Below are positions 13,871 through 20,987 of a DNA stretch of 24,905 nucleotides, piece by piece (the first letter of the stretch is position 1; the number at the start of each line of letters is the position of its first letter). The notes beneath the pieces were generated by a model, which had not been told where the DNA came from, made no database searches, and saw only the letters and a program-made list of their open reading frames with translations. This DNA is from Calditrichaeota bacterium AABM5.125.24. Lineage in GTDB: Bacteria; Electryoneota; AABM5-125-24; Hatepunaeales; Hatepunaeaceae. The position numbers were made by a program, and so were the translations under genes. Location: contig MWJR01000128.1 of the NCBI GenBank assembly GCA_002127415.1, positions 1-24,905 of the forward strand, given 5' to 3'.

Positions 13871-15982
13871 TTGAAACTATCCAGAACCTTTGTTCTTTTG
13901 TTTGTGGTTGGGCATCTGACCGGCCCTGCTTTCGCCGGTCAGGCCTCACGAGTGGGGAATCTCGATCCCACCCTGGTTCGAGACCTCCATCTGCTTGAAA
14001 GCTGGCGGGACGATCCCTCCACGACCAATCTGGCCCGGCTGCAGGCCTTCAGACTTCCGGATGATCCCGACCCCGAGCTCTCGGTGTTCCTGCACTTCGA
14101 AGCTCCGCCTGATGGGAAGTTACACACCGCGCTTGAGGCTCACGCTGTCAAGCTGTTTCCGAACACCTGGCTTCCGCCGGTGGGGGCGCACAGGACCGGC
14201 TTTATGCTGGCTAAGGTCCGGGCCTCGTCATTAAGGACAATGGTTAAGGAGGGGCTGGTGGTGCGTGTTTCGGCAGCCTATCGCCAGCTTGAACCGTTGA
14301 ACAATCTGGCCGCGGAGCAGACTGGAGCCGCTGCCGCCAGGGAGCTTGACCCCCCGCTGACCGGGGAGGGGATTCGCCTGGCGGTGCTCGATTCGGGCTT
14401 TCAGCTCGAACACGGTGATCTGCCTGAACCCGCGGCAGCGATGGACTACGCCGATTATCCCGATACCAGCGAGGATGTGGCCAACACGGTTCTCGGGCAC
14501 GGCACCCACGTGGCTGGAACCGCCTTCGGCTCAGGTGTGCTGTCTGAAGGCCGCTGGAGGGGAATGGCGCCTGATGCCGAGCCGATATATCTGAAGATAG
14601 GTGACGACGTTACAGCCTCGGCCTCCTCGGCCGCTGTGGTGGGAGCCCTGAGAGCTGCGGCAACCTGGTGCGAGGCCGACATCGCAACTATGAGCTATGG
14701 AGGCTACGACTTTTTCAATGACGGGTCATCAGAGGAGGAGCAGGCGGTTGACTGGGCGGTTTCGCGGGGGGTGACCGTGTTTATGTCGGCTGGAAACTCG
14801 GCCGCTGATGGGATCCACTATTCCGGTGAGGTCGAGCCGGGTGATACAACTGAAAGGGTTCCCATCCTGGTCAGATCGGCCGATGAGGATATGTTCTGGG
14901 ATTTAGTGCTTTCCTGGTATGACGATGCCGACATATCGGTTCACGAGCAGCTTGCGGCGCGTATCTTCGACCAGGATGGCGAGCTGATCGGATACGACGA
15001 GCTCGATCAGGTGTCAAGTCCCCGCGGCACCGAGGTCTGCATCTATATGCCCTATGACCCTCTGCCCACCGAGAACACCACCTTCCTGGCAGAGGTTATC
15101 AGCAGCTCCGACAGCACGCAGACTTTTCACCTGCGAATCGTGAGCAACCACTGGAATATCCGCTTCCACCGTCCGGATCAGCAATACACCGTGGGACTGC
15201 CATCGACCGCCGACAGCTGCATATCGGTCGGGTCGTTCATCTCGCGGCGGAGCTGGAGGGATTATCTCGGTGAGCTGCACGAAACGCCTGACACTATAGG
15301 TACGATCTCTTATTACTCCTCACGCGGCCCGCGCATCGACGGCCTGCTCAAGCCCGACATCGTCGCGCCGGGGCAGAAGCTCATATCCTGCCGCGATACC
15401 GTCATCATCCAGTTCGAGAGCGGCTACGACAATCTGATCGTGTCAAACAACGGGGAGGAGGGTGAACCGGCCGACTACATCGCGCTGATGGGAACATCAA
15501 TGTCGAGTCCTTGCGCCGCGGGAGCCGCCGCTCTCATCCTCCAGGCCAATCCGGAGCTGACACCGGCCGAACTGCGCAACCTTATCTTCAGCAGCGCCAG
15601 GGCGGACGAGTTCACCGGTGAGGCGCCCAACATAATCTGGGGATATGGCAGGATCGACGTTATGCGAGCGCTGGAGACTCCCGCCGTTCCGGCTGAGCGG
15701 GCAGTCATCCCGCGCAGTATTGAGATCGAAGCCGTCTATCCCAATCCCTTCAACGGCCTCTTCACGGTGGAATACCTCTCCAGGGGCTCCGGTCCTGTAG
15801 ACATCGTCCTGCTCGACCTGATGGGCCGAGAGGTATGGTCAACCGTCAGCTTTGTTTCCACCCCGGGGCCCCACCGTTTCACAGTGTCTGGAACGGTAGC
15901 GGCGGTCGCATCCGGGGATTACATCCTGAAGATTGGTGACGGCATCGACTGGAGCGCGGTGAGGATGACCTTAATCCGGTGA
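13871..15982 (+). CDS. Secreted subtilisin-like serine protease (S8) with YPNPFNG C-terminal domain
   Basis: With TTG at 13871 the protein has 703 residues and a clean signal peptide (KLSR, then FVLLFVVGHLTG, cleavage near AFA-G at 22/23); GGGA at 13861-13864 is a plausible ribosome site. TTG 13865 is an alternative. Triad: Asp174 (LAVLDSGF), His210 (LGHGTHVAG), Ser543 (GTSMSSP), with oxyanion Asn309 (MSAGNS). Between Asn and Ser lies an insertion of about 150 residues (roughly 320-470) rich in beta-strand patterns, absent from the neighbouring protease. The last ~85 residues form a sorting-type domain starting VYPNPFNG near 622. The two proteases are not close copies: their inserts and lengths differ, so this is a functional pair rather than a recent duplication. 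A hairpin with T-rich tail follows at 16081. Confidence 0.9.
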   Translation: MKLSRTFVLLFVVGHLTGPAFAGQASRVGNLDPTLVRDLHLLESWRDDPSTTNLARLQAFRLPDDPDPELSVFLHFEAPPDGKLHTALEAHAVKLFPNTWLPPVGAHRTGFMLAKVRASSLRTMVKEGLVVRVSAAYRQLEPLNNLAAEQTGAAAARELDPPLTGEGIRLAVLDSGFQLEHGDLPEPAAAMDYADYPDTSEDVANTVLGHGTHVAGTAFGSGVLSEGRWRGMAPDAEPIYLKIGDDVTASASSAAVVGALRAAATWCEADIATMSYGGYDFFNDGSSEEEQAVDWAVSRGVTVFMSAGNSAADGIHYSGEVEPGDTTERVPILVRSADEDMFWDLVLSWYDDADISVHEQLAARIFDQDGELIGYDELDQVSSPRGTEVCIYMPYDPLPTENTTFLAEVISSSDSTQTFHLRIVSNHWNIRFHRPDQQYTVGLPSTADSCISVGSFISRRSWRDYLGELHETPDTIGTISYYSSRGPRIDGLLKPDIVAPGQKLISCRDTVIIQFESGYDNLIVSNNGEEGEPADYIALMGTSMSSPCAAGAAALILQANPELTPAELRNLIFSSARADEFTGEAPNIIWGYGRIDVMRALETPAVPAERAVIPRSIEIEAVYPNPFNGLFTVEYLSRGSGPVDIVLLDLMGREVWSTVSFVSTPGPHRFTVSGTVAAVASGDYILKIGDGIDWSAVRMTLIR

Positions 15983-16057
15983 TAGGGGCAAAGCCGACTT
16001 TCATATGGAAAAGTGTGTTAACCTGACGTAATAACAATAAATTAACTTCCTGAGGAG

Positions 16058-16070
16058 GGCGTCTGACGCC
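16058..16070 (+). other. Small GC hairpin downstream of the second subtilase
   Basis: GGCGTC and GACGCC flank a single T (practical stem GGCGT/ACGCC, loop CTG). It follows the purine run GAGGAG and precedes the terminator-like hairpin at 16081 by 10 bp. It may be part of the 3' UTR fold; nothing else is seen around it. Confidence 0.4.
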
Positions 16071-16080
16071 AGGATAGAAT

Positions 16081-16119
16081 AACCCGACCCGAACACAGGT
16101 CGGGTTTACTATTATGTTT
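16081..16119 (+). terminator. Probable Rho-independent terminator after the protease pair
   Basis: AACCCGACC (16081-16089), an 8-nt loop, and GGTCGGGTT (16098-16106) form a perfect 9-bp stem. The tail TACTATTATGTTTTT is T-rich, though the run of five T is about 10 bp away, so it is not a textbook case. It lies 98 bp after the protease stop. Confidence 0.6.
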
Positions 16120-16299
16120 TTAATAGCTTGCGAAAATGGCTAATTTATAGTATCTTAACCGGTTAATTGTTACTCTGCTTGAAAGATCCTTTCTGAAGTA
16201 TGGGGTAGTCGGGCTTGGGACAAGCCCGACTACATCACTGAATGTGAACAGACTTTCAGGCTATGTTATAAATGAAATCGATCCCGCTTCTACGCTAAA
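16107..16299. other. AT-rich gap upstream of the MltD-like gene
   Basis: Together with the hairpins above this completes a 317-bp gap. TTGCGA (16128-16133) and TATCTT (16151-16156), 17 bp apart, are a weak promoter candidate. A family-B palindrome lies at 16205. A short frame ATG AAA TCG ATC CCG CTT CTA CGC TAA (16272-16298) ends one base before the mltD start. Confidence 0.3.
16205..16233 (+). repeat. REP-like palindrome, family B (single hairpin)
   Basis: GTAGTCGGGCTTG (16205-16217), loop GGA, CAAGCCCGACTAC (16221-16233): a perfect 13-bp stem. The same AGTCGGG...CCCGACT arms occur at 18593-18617 and 24815-24839. No T-run follows, so it is treated as a dispersed repeat. Confidence 0.8.
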
Positions 16300-18144
16300 A
16301 TGCACAATATCGTCCAGATAATACTTACCGCGAACCTGGCTTTTATAGCCCCCCGGGAACCGGCTTATGTAGACAAACCGGGGATGGATGAATTAAGGGC
16401 TCTGCTTGAGGAGGTTTCAGAATCCACGCTGCTGGACAGTTGTGAGCTCCTCCTCGACCGGCTGATCGATGAGACCGGTGTCTTCGAGTGCGAGATGATA
16501 GAGGCCGAATATCTGGCTCTGTTCGAGAGACTTTTTACTATTGAAACAGAGCCGGGCAGCCTCGATGAGGCGCGGCTTTCAGATCTGATCGACCGCGCAA
16601 AAGCCGCCTATGCCGGCTATCTTTTCAGTCTTGATGAACTGCCGGCGGATGTGGTGCCAAGCTTTATCTGGGATGAGATTGACACCCTGTCCGAGTTGAG
16701 GCTGCCGACTGATATGTCCGGGGCTCTCTTTGATGAGCAGGCTCCGTTCATAGATAGTTCAGGACTTCATCCGGACAGCCCTTCGAAGCCGATTCGAGCG
16801 GAGAAACTGCCCCCGGTGCCGCTGGTGCTCAACCGTCAGGTGGAGCAATCCATCCTGTATTTCCGCACCAAGGGACGCAAGGTGATGCAGCTCTGGCTGG
16901 ACCGGTCGGCTGAGATGGTCCCTGTTATCCTGCCCGTGCTTCGCGAGGAGGGGCTGCCCGACGAGCTGGTATATCTGGCTATGGTCGAGAGCGGCTTTCG
17001 CGTCCACGCCTATTCCTGGGCACACGCCGCCGGACCCTGGCAGTTCATCGCACCCACAGCCCGGCGCTACGGGCTCCAGGTGGACTGGTGGTTCGACCAG
17101 AGACGCGCCCCGGTGTTGTCAACCCGCGCCGCGGCTGCCTATCTGCGGGATCTGTATGGTATGTTTGACGATTGGTTCCTGGCGATGGCGGCCTACAACT
17201 GCGGGGAGAATAAGGTCAAACGCCTGGTCAAGCGCTACGGCGGCGACTTCTGGAAGATCAGGCGGATGCCGCGCCAGACCAGGAACTACGTGCCGTCTTA
17301 TCTGGCCGCATACATCATCGCCCTGAATCCCGGCTATTATGGCTTCTCCCTCCCTGATCCGGTTCCGGTGCCGCAGATGGATGAGGTCGTCATAACTGAG
17401 TGCGTTGACCTGAAGGCTCTGGCTGAGTGCGCTGGAACGAATATGAAGACCCTTAATAGACTCAACCCGGCGCTGGTGAGGTGGTGCACGCCGCCGAACC
17501 GCGACAGCGTGACGGTAAACCTGCCCGCCGGGGCGGTTGAGGCCGGCTTCTGGGAACGATATGCGTCAATCCCCGCCGAGAAGAAGGTCAGCTACGTTCG
17601 ACATAAGGTGAGCCGGGGCGAGACCCTCTCAACCATCGCCGCTCGTTACGGGGTTCCTCAGCGGATCATTGCCAACCACCCGAAGAACGGGATCCGCAAC
17701 CGACATCGCATCCGGGCCGGGCAGATTCTGGTAATTCCCGGGGTATCCCCGCAGCGGGACAGACTGGTGCAGAGTCGATACGATGAGCCGACCGACCTCG
17801 CAACCGACAGGGTGCACATCGTCCGGCGAGGGGATACGCTGAGCGAGATCGCAGCCAGATACGGGTTGAGCGTCTCCAGGTTGAAGAGGCTTAACGGCCT
17901 GTATGGGAAGCGGTATATCTATCCCAACCAGCGCTTGAGGCTTTACGGAGGTGGAGGGGAAAGCGTTTCGAGAACCAACCGGATAGCTTCCGGCGCCTCC
18001 CACGTTGTAATGAGTGGCGACTCCCTGTGGAGCATTTCCCGCAAATACGGGGTATCTCTGAGTGCTCTGCGCCGCGAGAACGGTCTGGAGGGCAGGAGCC
18101 TGATACGACCGGGACAGAGGCTTGTAATCCCCACCCACAAATAG
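16300..18144 (+). CDS. mltD: MltD-like lytic murein transglycosylase with three LysM domains
   Basis: Cleaves the glycan strands of peptidoglycan in the periplasm. The SLT domain spans about residues 205-330: catalytic Glu230 in LAMVESGF, then AAGPWQFIAPTARRYGLQ (242-260), and AMAAYNCGENKVKRL with NYVPSYLAA (329-337), the MltD-type signature. Three LysM peptidoglycan-binding domains follow at about 432-480, 504-549 and 567-611, each with the RGETLSTIAARYG-type pattern. 614 residues is longer than E. coli MltD because of an acidic ~170-residue N-terminal region. The signal sequence is poor: MHNIVQIILTANLAFIA lacks the usual positive start, and the ATG at 16300 has no Shine-Dalgarno sequence. 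A short upstream frame could supply one (see findings). Followed 22 bp later by the HU-like gene. Confidence 0.92.
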   Translation: MHNIVQIILTANLAFIAPREPAYVDKPGMDELRALLEEVSESTLLDSCELLLDRLIDETGVFECEMIEAEYLALFERLFTIETEPGSLDEARLSDLIDRAKAAYAGYLFSLDELPADVVPSFIWDEIDTLSELRLPTDMSGALFDEQAPFIDSSGLHPDSPSKPIRAEKLPPVPLVLNRQVEQSILYFRTKGRKVMQLWLDRSAEMVPVILPVLREEGLPDELVYLAMVESGFRVHAYSWAHAAGPWQFIAPTARRYGLQVDWWFDQRRAPVLSTRAAAAYLRDLYGMFDDWFLAMAAYNCGENKVKRLVKRYGGDFWKIRRMPRQTRNYVPSYLAAYIIALNPGYYGFSLPDPVPVPQMDEVVITECVDLKALAECAGTNMKTLNRLNPALVRWCTPPNRDSVTVNLPAGAVEAGFWERYASIPAEKKVSYVRHKVSRGETLSTIAARYGVPQRIIANHPKNGIRNRHRIRAGQILVIPGVSPQRDRLVQSRYDEPTDLATDRVHIVRRGDTLSEIAARYGLSVSRLKRLNGLYGKRYIYPNQRLRLYGGGGESVSRTNRIASGASHVVMSGDSLWSISRKYGVSLSALRRENGLEGRSLIRPGQRLVIPTHK

Positions 18145-18166
18145 GTTTACAGGAACGAGGAAGAGT

Positions 18167-18451
18167 ATGAACAGAGCCGATATAATCCGGAATGTATCCG
18201 ACGGCACCGGTCTTACCCGTGCAGAGGTCTCGGGCGTGTTCGAAGGGGTTCTGAAGACGATTGAGTCCGAACTGGCGCGCGGTGGAACCGTCGAACTCAG
18301 ACGCTTCGGAACCTTCCGTTGTGTCAGAAGGGCTGCGCGAACGGCGGTGAACCCCCGCACAGGTCAACCGATAAAGGTTAAAGCCCGGACCATTCCGGCC
18401 TTCAAGCCGTCTCCCAGACTGCGCCAGGCAGTCAGTAAGGTGAAGCTTTAA
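18167..18451 (+). CDS. HU/IHF-family DNA-binding protein
   Basis: 94-residue nucleoid protein that bends DNA as a dimer. N-terminal helices (NRADIIRNVSDGTGLTRAEV, 2-21) are followed by the family signature region VELRRFGTFRCVRRAARTAV (about 44-63) and the DNA-inserting beta arm with NPRTGQPI containing the intercalating Pro. The C-terminal helix FKPSPRLRQAV closes the fold. Length and motifs match HU/IHF; which subtype it is cannot be settled by eye. GAGGAAG at 18156-18162, 4 bp before the ATG, makes the start firm. It may be read through from mltD (22-bp gap). Confidence 0.95.
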   Translation: MNRADIIRNVSDGTGLTRAEVSGVFEGVLKTIESELARGGTVELRRFGTFRCVRRAARTAVNPRTGQPIKVKARTIPAFKPSPRLRQAVSKVKL

Positions 18452-18468
18452 TTGTAATGACAGATTAG

Positions 18469-18537
18469 GTTGTCACATGATTCGCGTAGCCGCCGAACAC
18501 CGATAGGCGTTCGTGCGGTATTGAACTGTGTGACAAC
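18469..18537. other. 69-nt nested inverted-repeat element
   Basis: Outer arms GTTGTCACA (18469-18477) and TGTGACAAC (18529-18537) are exact 9-bp complements. Nested inside, CCGCCGAAC (18490-18498) pairs with GTTCG (18509-18513) plus GCGG (18515-18518) with one bulged T. The stem continues past an A-C mismatch into CC/GG around a GATA loop. It begins 17 bp after the HU-like stop and lacks a T-run, so it is not a standard terminator. It could be a structured RNA, a mobile-element remnant or a regulatory site. Confidence 0.6.
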
Positions 18538-18590
18538 ATCAGGTGCCATACATTTATAACAATGCTTGAAAACATTTTCGTGACTTAGCT

Positions 18591-18644
18591 GTAGTCGGGG
18601 CTGTCTCAAGCCCGACTGTCGTGGTTGAGGACAACCCAGACTAC
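18591..18644 (-). repeat. REP-like composite palindrome, family B
   Basis: Two hairpins inside GTAG...CTAC ends. AGTCGGG (18593-18599) pairs with CCCGACT (18611-18617). GTC-GT-GGTTG (18618-18627), loop AGGA, CAACC-CA-GAC (18632-18641) has a 2x2 mismatch. Its reverse complement aligns along its length with the element at 24786-24841. Confidence 0.75.
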
Positions 18645-18677
18645 AATATCCTTATACGAAATTTTTCCAAGCAACAT

Positions 18678-18706
18678 TATAATCATAAGCGAACATAAGC
18701 GAGGAG
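18678..18706 (+). promoter_or_regulatory. -10-like box, 9-bp direct repeat and ribosome site before the small ribosomal protein gene
   Basis: TATAAT lies at 18678-18683 with no clear -35. CATAAGCGA is directly repeated at 18684-18692 and 18694-18702. GAGGAG at 18701-18706 is the ribosome site. ATAAGCG recurs at 18806-18812 just before the next gene's ribosome site. Confidence 0.4.
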
Positions 18707-18709
18707 ATA

Positions 18710-18805
18710 TTGCCCTGCGGTAAGAAGCGTAAACGCCATAAGATGTCCACCCACAAGCGAAAGAAGCGACTCCGCAAGAACCGTCACAAGAAGAAGCTCC
18801 GCTAA
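18710..18805 (+). CDS. bS22/mS38-like small ribosomal protein (AURKAIP1/COX24 domain)
   Basis: A 31-residue, extremely basic protein: PCGKKRKRHKMSTHKRKKRL followed by RKNRHKKKLR. It matches the short bacterial AURKAIP1/COX24-domain proteins (Bacteroidota forms start with a very similar GKKRKRHKM-THKRKKRLRKNRHKKK). These are related to mycobacterial bS22 and mitochondrial mS38, which sit in the small ribosomal subunit near the decoding region. More than half of the residues are Lys, Arg or His. The TTG start at 18710 follows GAGGAG by 3 nt. There is no ATG in frame upstream; the internal ATG would lose a third of the protein. Easily missed by gene finders because of its size and start. The phosphoesterase gene follows 17 bp later. 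Confidence 0.85.
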   Translation: MPCGKKRKRHKMSTHKRKKRLRKNRHKKKLR

Positions 18806-18822
18806 ATAAGCGGGAGAGGACA

Positions 18823-19350
18823 TTGTTAGAGGTCCTGGTGCTGTCCGACACACATCTGAATCGGCCAACGCCCGGATTGCCCGAAGCCATAACACGTGCT
18901 GCTACCGGGGTTGACCTGATAATCCACGCCGGTGATTTCACCGTCGCAGAGGTATATCGTCAGCTCGGTTTGCTGGCACCGATAGAGGCCGTCAGTGGGA
19001 ATATGGATGAGGCCGACCTGGCGGCTCGGCTTCCTGATAAGCGCCTGACCACCTTGGAGGGCGTTAATATCGGCATCATACACGGTTCCGGTTCGGCGAA
19101 ACAGGCACTCAGGCGAGCTCGCGCTGCTTTTAATCAGCCGGACCTCATCGTCTTCGGGCACAGCCATCAGCCGCTGCGGGAGATGATGGACGGGGTGCTG
19201 ATGTTCAACCCCGGCAGCCCCACCGACCGCCTCCGGGCACCCTTCCGCAGCTACGGAATTATCGAGATCGAAGAAGGTCGGTTCACCACCCGGATAGTCC
19301 CTCTGGATAAGAGAACACCGGAATGGACATCTCAGATGATGGGCACGTGA
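18823..19350 (+). CDS. YfcE/MJ0936-family metallophosphoesterase
   Basis: 175-residue calcineurin-like phosphodiesterase with the complete metal-site set: Asp9 and His11 (VLSDTHLN), Asp38 (HAGDF), Asn60 (SGNMDE), His87 (IIHGSG), and His113/His115 (FGHSHQPL). NPGSPTDRLRAPF is also family-typical. Family members hydrolyse phosphodiesters in vitro; the physiological substrate is generally unknown and cannot be read here. TTG at 18823 with GGGAGAGGA (18812-18820) immediately upstream fixes the start. It overlaps or abuts the next gene (TGATG at 19348). Its place between the ribosomal protein and xseA suggests cotranscription only. Confidence 0.92.
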   Translation: MLEVLVLSDTHLNRPTPGLPEAITRAATGVDLIIHAGDFTVAEVYRQLGLLAPIEAVSGNMDEADLAARLPDKRLTTLEGVNIGIIHGSGSAKQALRRARAAFNQPDLIVFGHSHQPLREMMDGVLMFNPGSPTDRLRAPFRSYGIIEIEEGRFTTRIVPLDKRTPEWTSQMMGT

Positions 19351-19550
19351 TGGGACTATTGGAAACAGCGCTCGTAATCGGCCTCCTGGCGGCTCTGCTT
19401 GTCAGATGGCCGCGCATCCCGCTGTTCGGACGTTTTCCCGGCAACGTCGTCATAAAGGGGAGGAAGTTTCGGCTTTACCTTCCACTCGGACTTTGCTTAG
19501 TGGCAAGCCTTATTATAACCTGGTTGTTTAACCTTCAGTTGGCGCGTTGA
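19350..19550 (+). CDS. DUF2905 small membrane protein
   Basis: 66 residues with two membrane helices (about 4-20 and 45-62) joined by the DUF2905 core: PLFGRFPGNVVIKGRKFRLY, cf. the family pattern G-R-x-PGD-x-x-x-x-x-x-x-x-x-F-P. The function is unknown. The ATG at 19350 overlaps the preceding TGA (TGATG) and gives the usual family length; the frame is open to an ATG at 19323 with nine extra polar residues, which is less likely. The stop overlaps the xseA start (TTGA). Confidence 0.8.
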   Translation: MGLLETALVIGLLAALLVRWPRIPLFGRFPGNVVIKGRKFRLYLPLGLCLVASLIITWLFNLQLAR

Positions 19551-20755
19551 AGATCGCTGAAGAGGTTTATTCGGTAACCAGGCTTACTCAGGCTATACGT
19601 CGGCTGGTCGAGGACGGCCTGCCGCCGCTCTGGGTGGAGGGTGAGATATCCAACTATGTATTGCATCGTTCCGGGCACCGTTATTTCACCATGAAGGACA
19701 GCGGAGCCCAGCTCTCCTGCATGATGTGGCGGACCCGGACGGCGCCGGGGTTTGAACTCACCGACGGACTGCGGGTCAGGTCGTTCGGGCGGGTGACGGT
19801 GTGGGAGCAGGGGGGACGATACCAGCTCGATGTTCAGTCGGTTCTGCCGGTAGGGATAGGCCCCCTGCAGGCCGCCTTCGAGGAGCTGAAGCGCAAGCTG
19901 GCGGCTGAAGGACTGTTCGACCTGAATCGCAAGCGCTCACTGCCCGGGTTTCCCCGCGCTATCGGGATAGCGACCTCTCCGACCGGAGCGGCCATCAGGG
20001 ACCTGGTGTGGGGATTCAGCACCCGTTACCCGCCGGCTGAGCTATACCTGATACCGGTGTCGGTGCAGGGGGAGGGTGCTGCGGAGGAGATTGCCGTGGC
20101 GATTGAAGCCTTCAACCGGCTCGGGATGGTTGACCTGATCGTGGTGGGGCGGGGCGGCGGATCATTGGAAGACCTCTGGGCGTTCAACGAGGAAAGGCTG
20201 GTTCGAGCCGTGGCTGAGTCCGGTGTGCCGGTGGTCTCAGCCGTTGGTCACGAGATCGACATAACCCTGTGCGACCTGGCAGCTGACCTGCGAGCGCCCA
20301 CTCCAACCGCCGCATCATCGCTTGTGGTTCCCGATCGCCAGGAGTTGAAAGCCTCTCTTGCTGAACGGGCTTCAGCCATCTACCGCGCTCTGGAACGCAC
20401 CGTATCTACGTGGCGTGAAAGGATCAGCAGCATCTCTGGCAGCTACGGTATCAGGCAGGTCGTGGGGAGGATTGCCGGCGAACGGATGCAGCTTGACGAG
20501 ATGGCGCGAAGGCTTGAGGCCGCCATAATCCGCACAGTAGCCGAGTCCGGGCGACGGCTCGAAGCCATCCGGCTTCAACTGTCCGCATTGTCACCCGACC
20601 AGGTTCTGGACAGGGGCTTCTGCGTGGCAACCCGGATGGATGGGGTCGTCGTCAAAAGCGGGGATGATATCGCTGTGGGAGGTAAACTCGACCTCCGCTT
20701 CAAACATGGCGGAGCCTTAGCTGCGGTCGAAGAGGTCAGGAGTGATGGAAGCTGA
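19547..20755 (+). CDS. xseA: Exodeoxyribonuclease VII large subunit
   Basis: Catalytic subunit of ExoVII, which degrades single-stranded DNA to oligonucleotides. An N-terminal OB-fold (residues about 8-100, with LPPLWVEGEISNY and GHRYFTMKD) precedes the catalytic core: AIGIATSPTGAAIRDLVWGF (about 137-156), VVGRGGGSLEDLWAFNEERL, and VVSAVGHEIDITLCDLAADL with RAPTPTAAS. A coiled-coil region from about 265 to 355 binds XseB, and the C-terminal DQVLDRGFCVAT motif is present. 402 residues is within the family range. The TTG start at 19547 overlaps the previous stop by 4 bp, and the end overlaps xseB by 11 bp, as usual for the pair. Confidence 0.96.
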   Translation: MKIAEEVYSVTRLTQAIRRLVEDGLPPLWVEGEISNYVLHRSGHRYFTMKDSGAQLSCMMWRTRTAPGFELTDGLRVRSFGRVTVWEQGGRYQLDVQSVLPVGIGPLQAAFEELKRKLAAEGLFDLNRKRSLPGFPRAIGIATSPTGAAIRDLVWGFSTRYPPAELYLIPVSVQGEGAAEEIAVAIEAFNRLGMVDLIVVGRGGGSLEDLWAFNEERLVRAVAESGVPVVSAVGHEIDITLCDLAADLRAPTPTAASSLVVPDRQELKASLAERASAIYRALERTVSTWRERISSISGSYGIRQVVGRIAGERMQLDEMARRLEAAIIRTVAESGRRLEAIRLQLSALSPDQVLDRGFCVATRMDGVVVKSGDDIAVGGKLDLRFKHGGALAAVEEVRSDGS

Positions 20756-20987
20756 AAAGAAGAATGATCAGGAATCGATCTTTGAAGAGGCCTACCAGCG
20801 GCTGGAAGCAATAGCGCGGGAGCTCGAAGACGGGTCAACCCCACTGGAGAAGTCCTTTGTGCTGTATGAGGAGGCGCAGAAACTGCTTAAAACCTGTCAC
20901 CGGATGCTGGATCAGGCCGAGAAGCGACTGAAGGTGCTGCAGGTTGGTGAAGGTGGCGTTGAAGTCAGGGAAGAGCGGATTGAATAA
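20745..20987 (+). CDS. xseB: Exodeoxyribonuclease VII small subunit
   Basis: 80-residue helical protein. FEEAYQRLEAIARELEDGST and PLEKSFVLYEEAQKLLKTC are the XseB signature of an antiparallel helical hairpin that binds the XseA coiled coil. ATG at 20745 is preferred over GTG at 20742; GAGG at 20732-20735 lies 9 bp upstream. It starts inside the end of xseA and overlaps dxs by 8 bp, so expression of the three is coupled. Confidence 0.94.
   Translation: MEAEKKNDQESIFEEAYQRLEAIARELEDGSTPLEKSFVLYEEAQKLLKTCHRMLDQAEKRLKVLQVGEGGVEVREERIE

Noticed and set aside
15983..16110. c-di-GMP (GEMM) or other riboswitch after the second subtilase
   Set aside because: A GGGCAAAGCC-like string is present, but the second conserved segments and pairing are missing, and the region lies before a terminator rather than before a gene.
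16205..16233. Rho-independent terminator
   Set aside because: The stem is perfect but no T-run follows, and the same arms recur elsewhere as part of a composite repeat.
18469..18537. Integron attC site
   Set aside because: The outer arms have GTTGTCA first and TGACAAC last, the wrong order and composition for RYYYAAC...GTTRRRY; no integrase or cassette is near.
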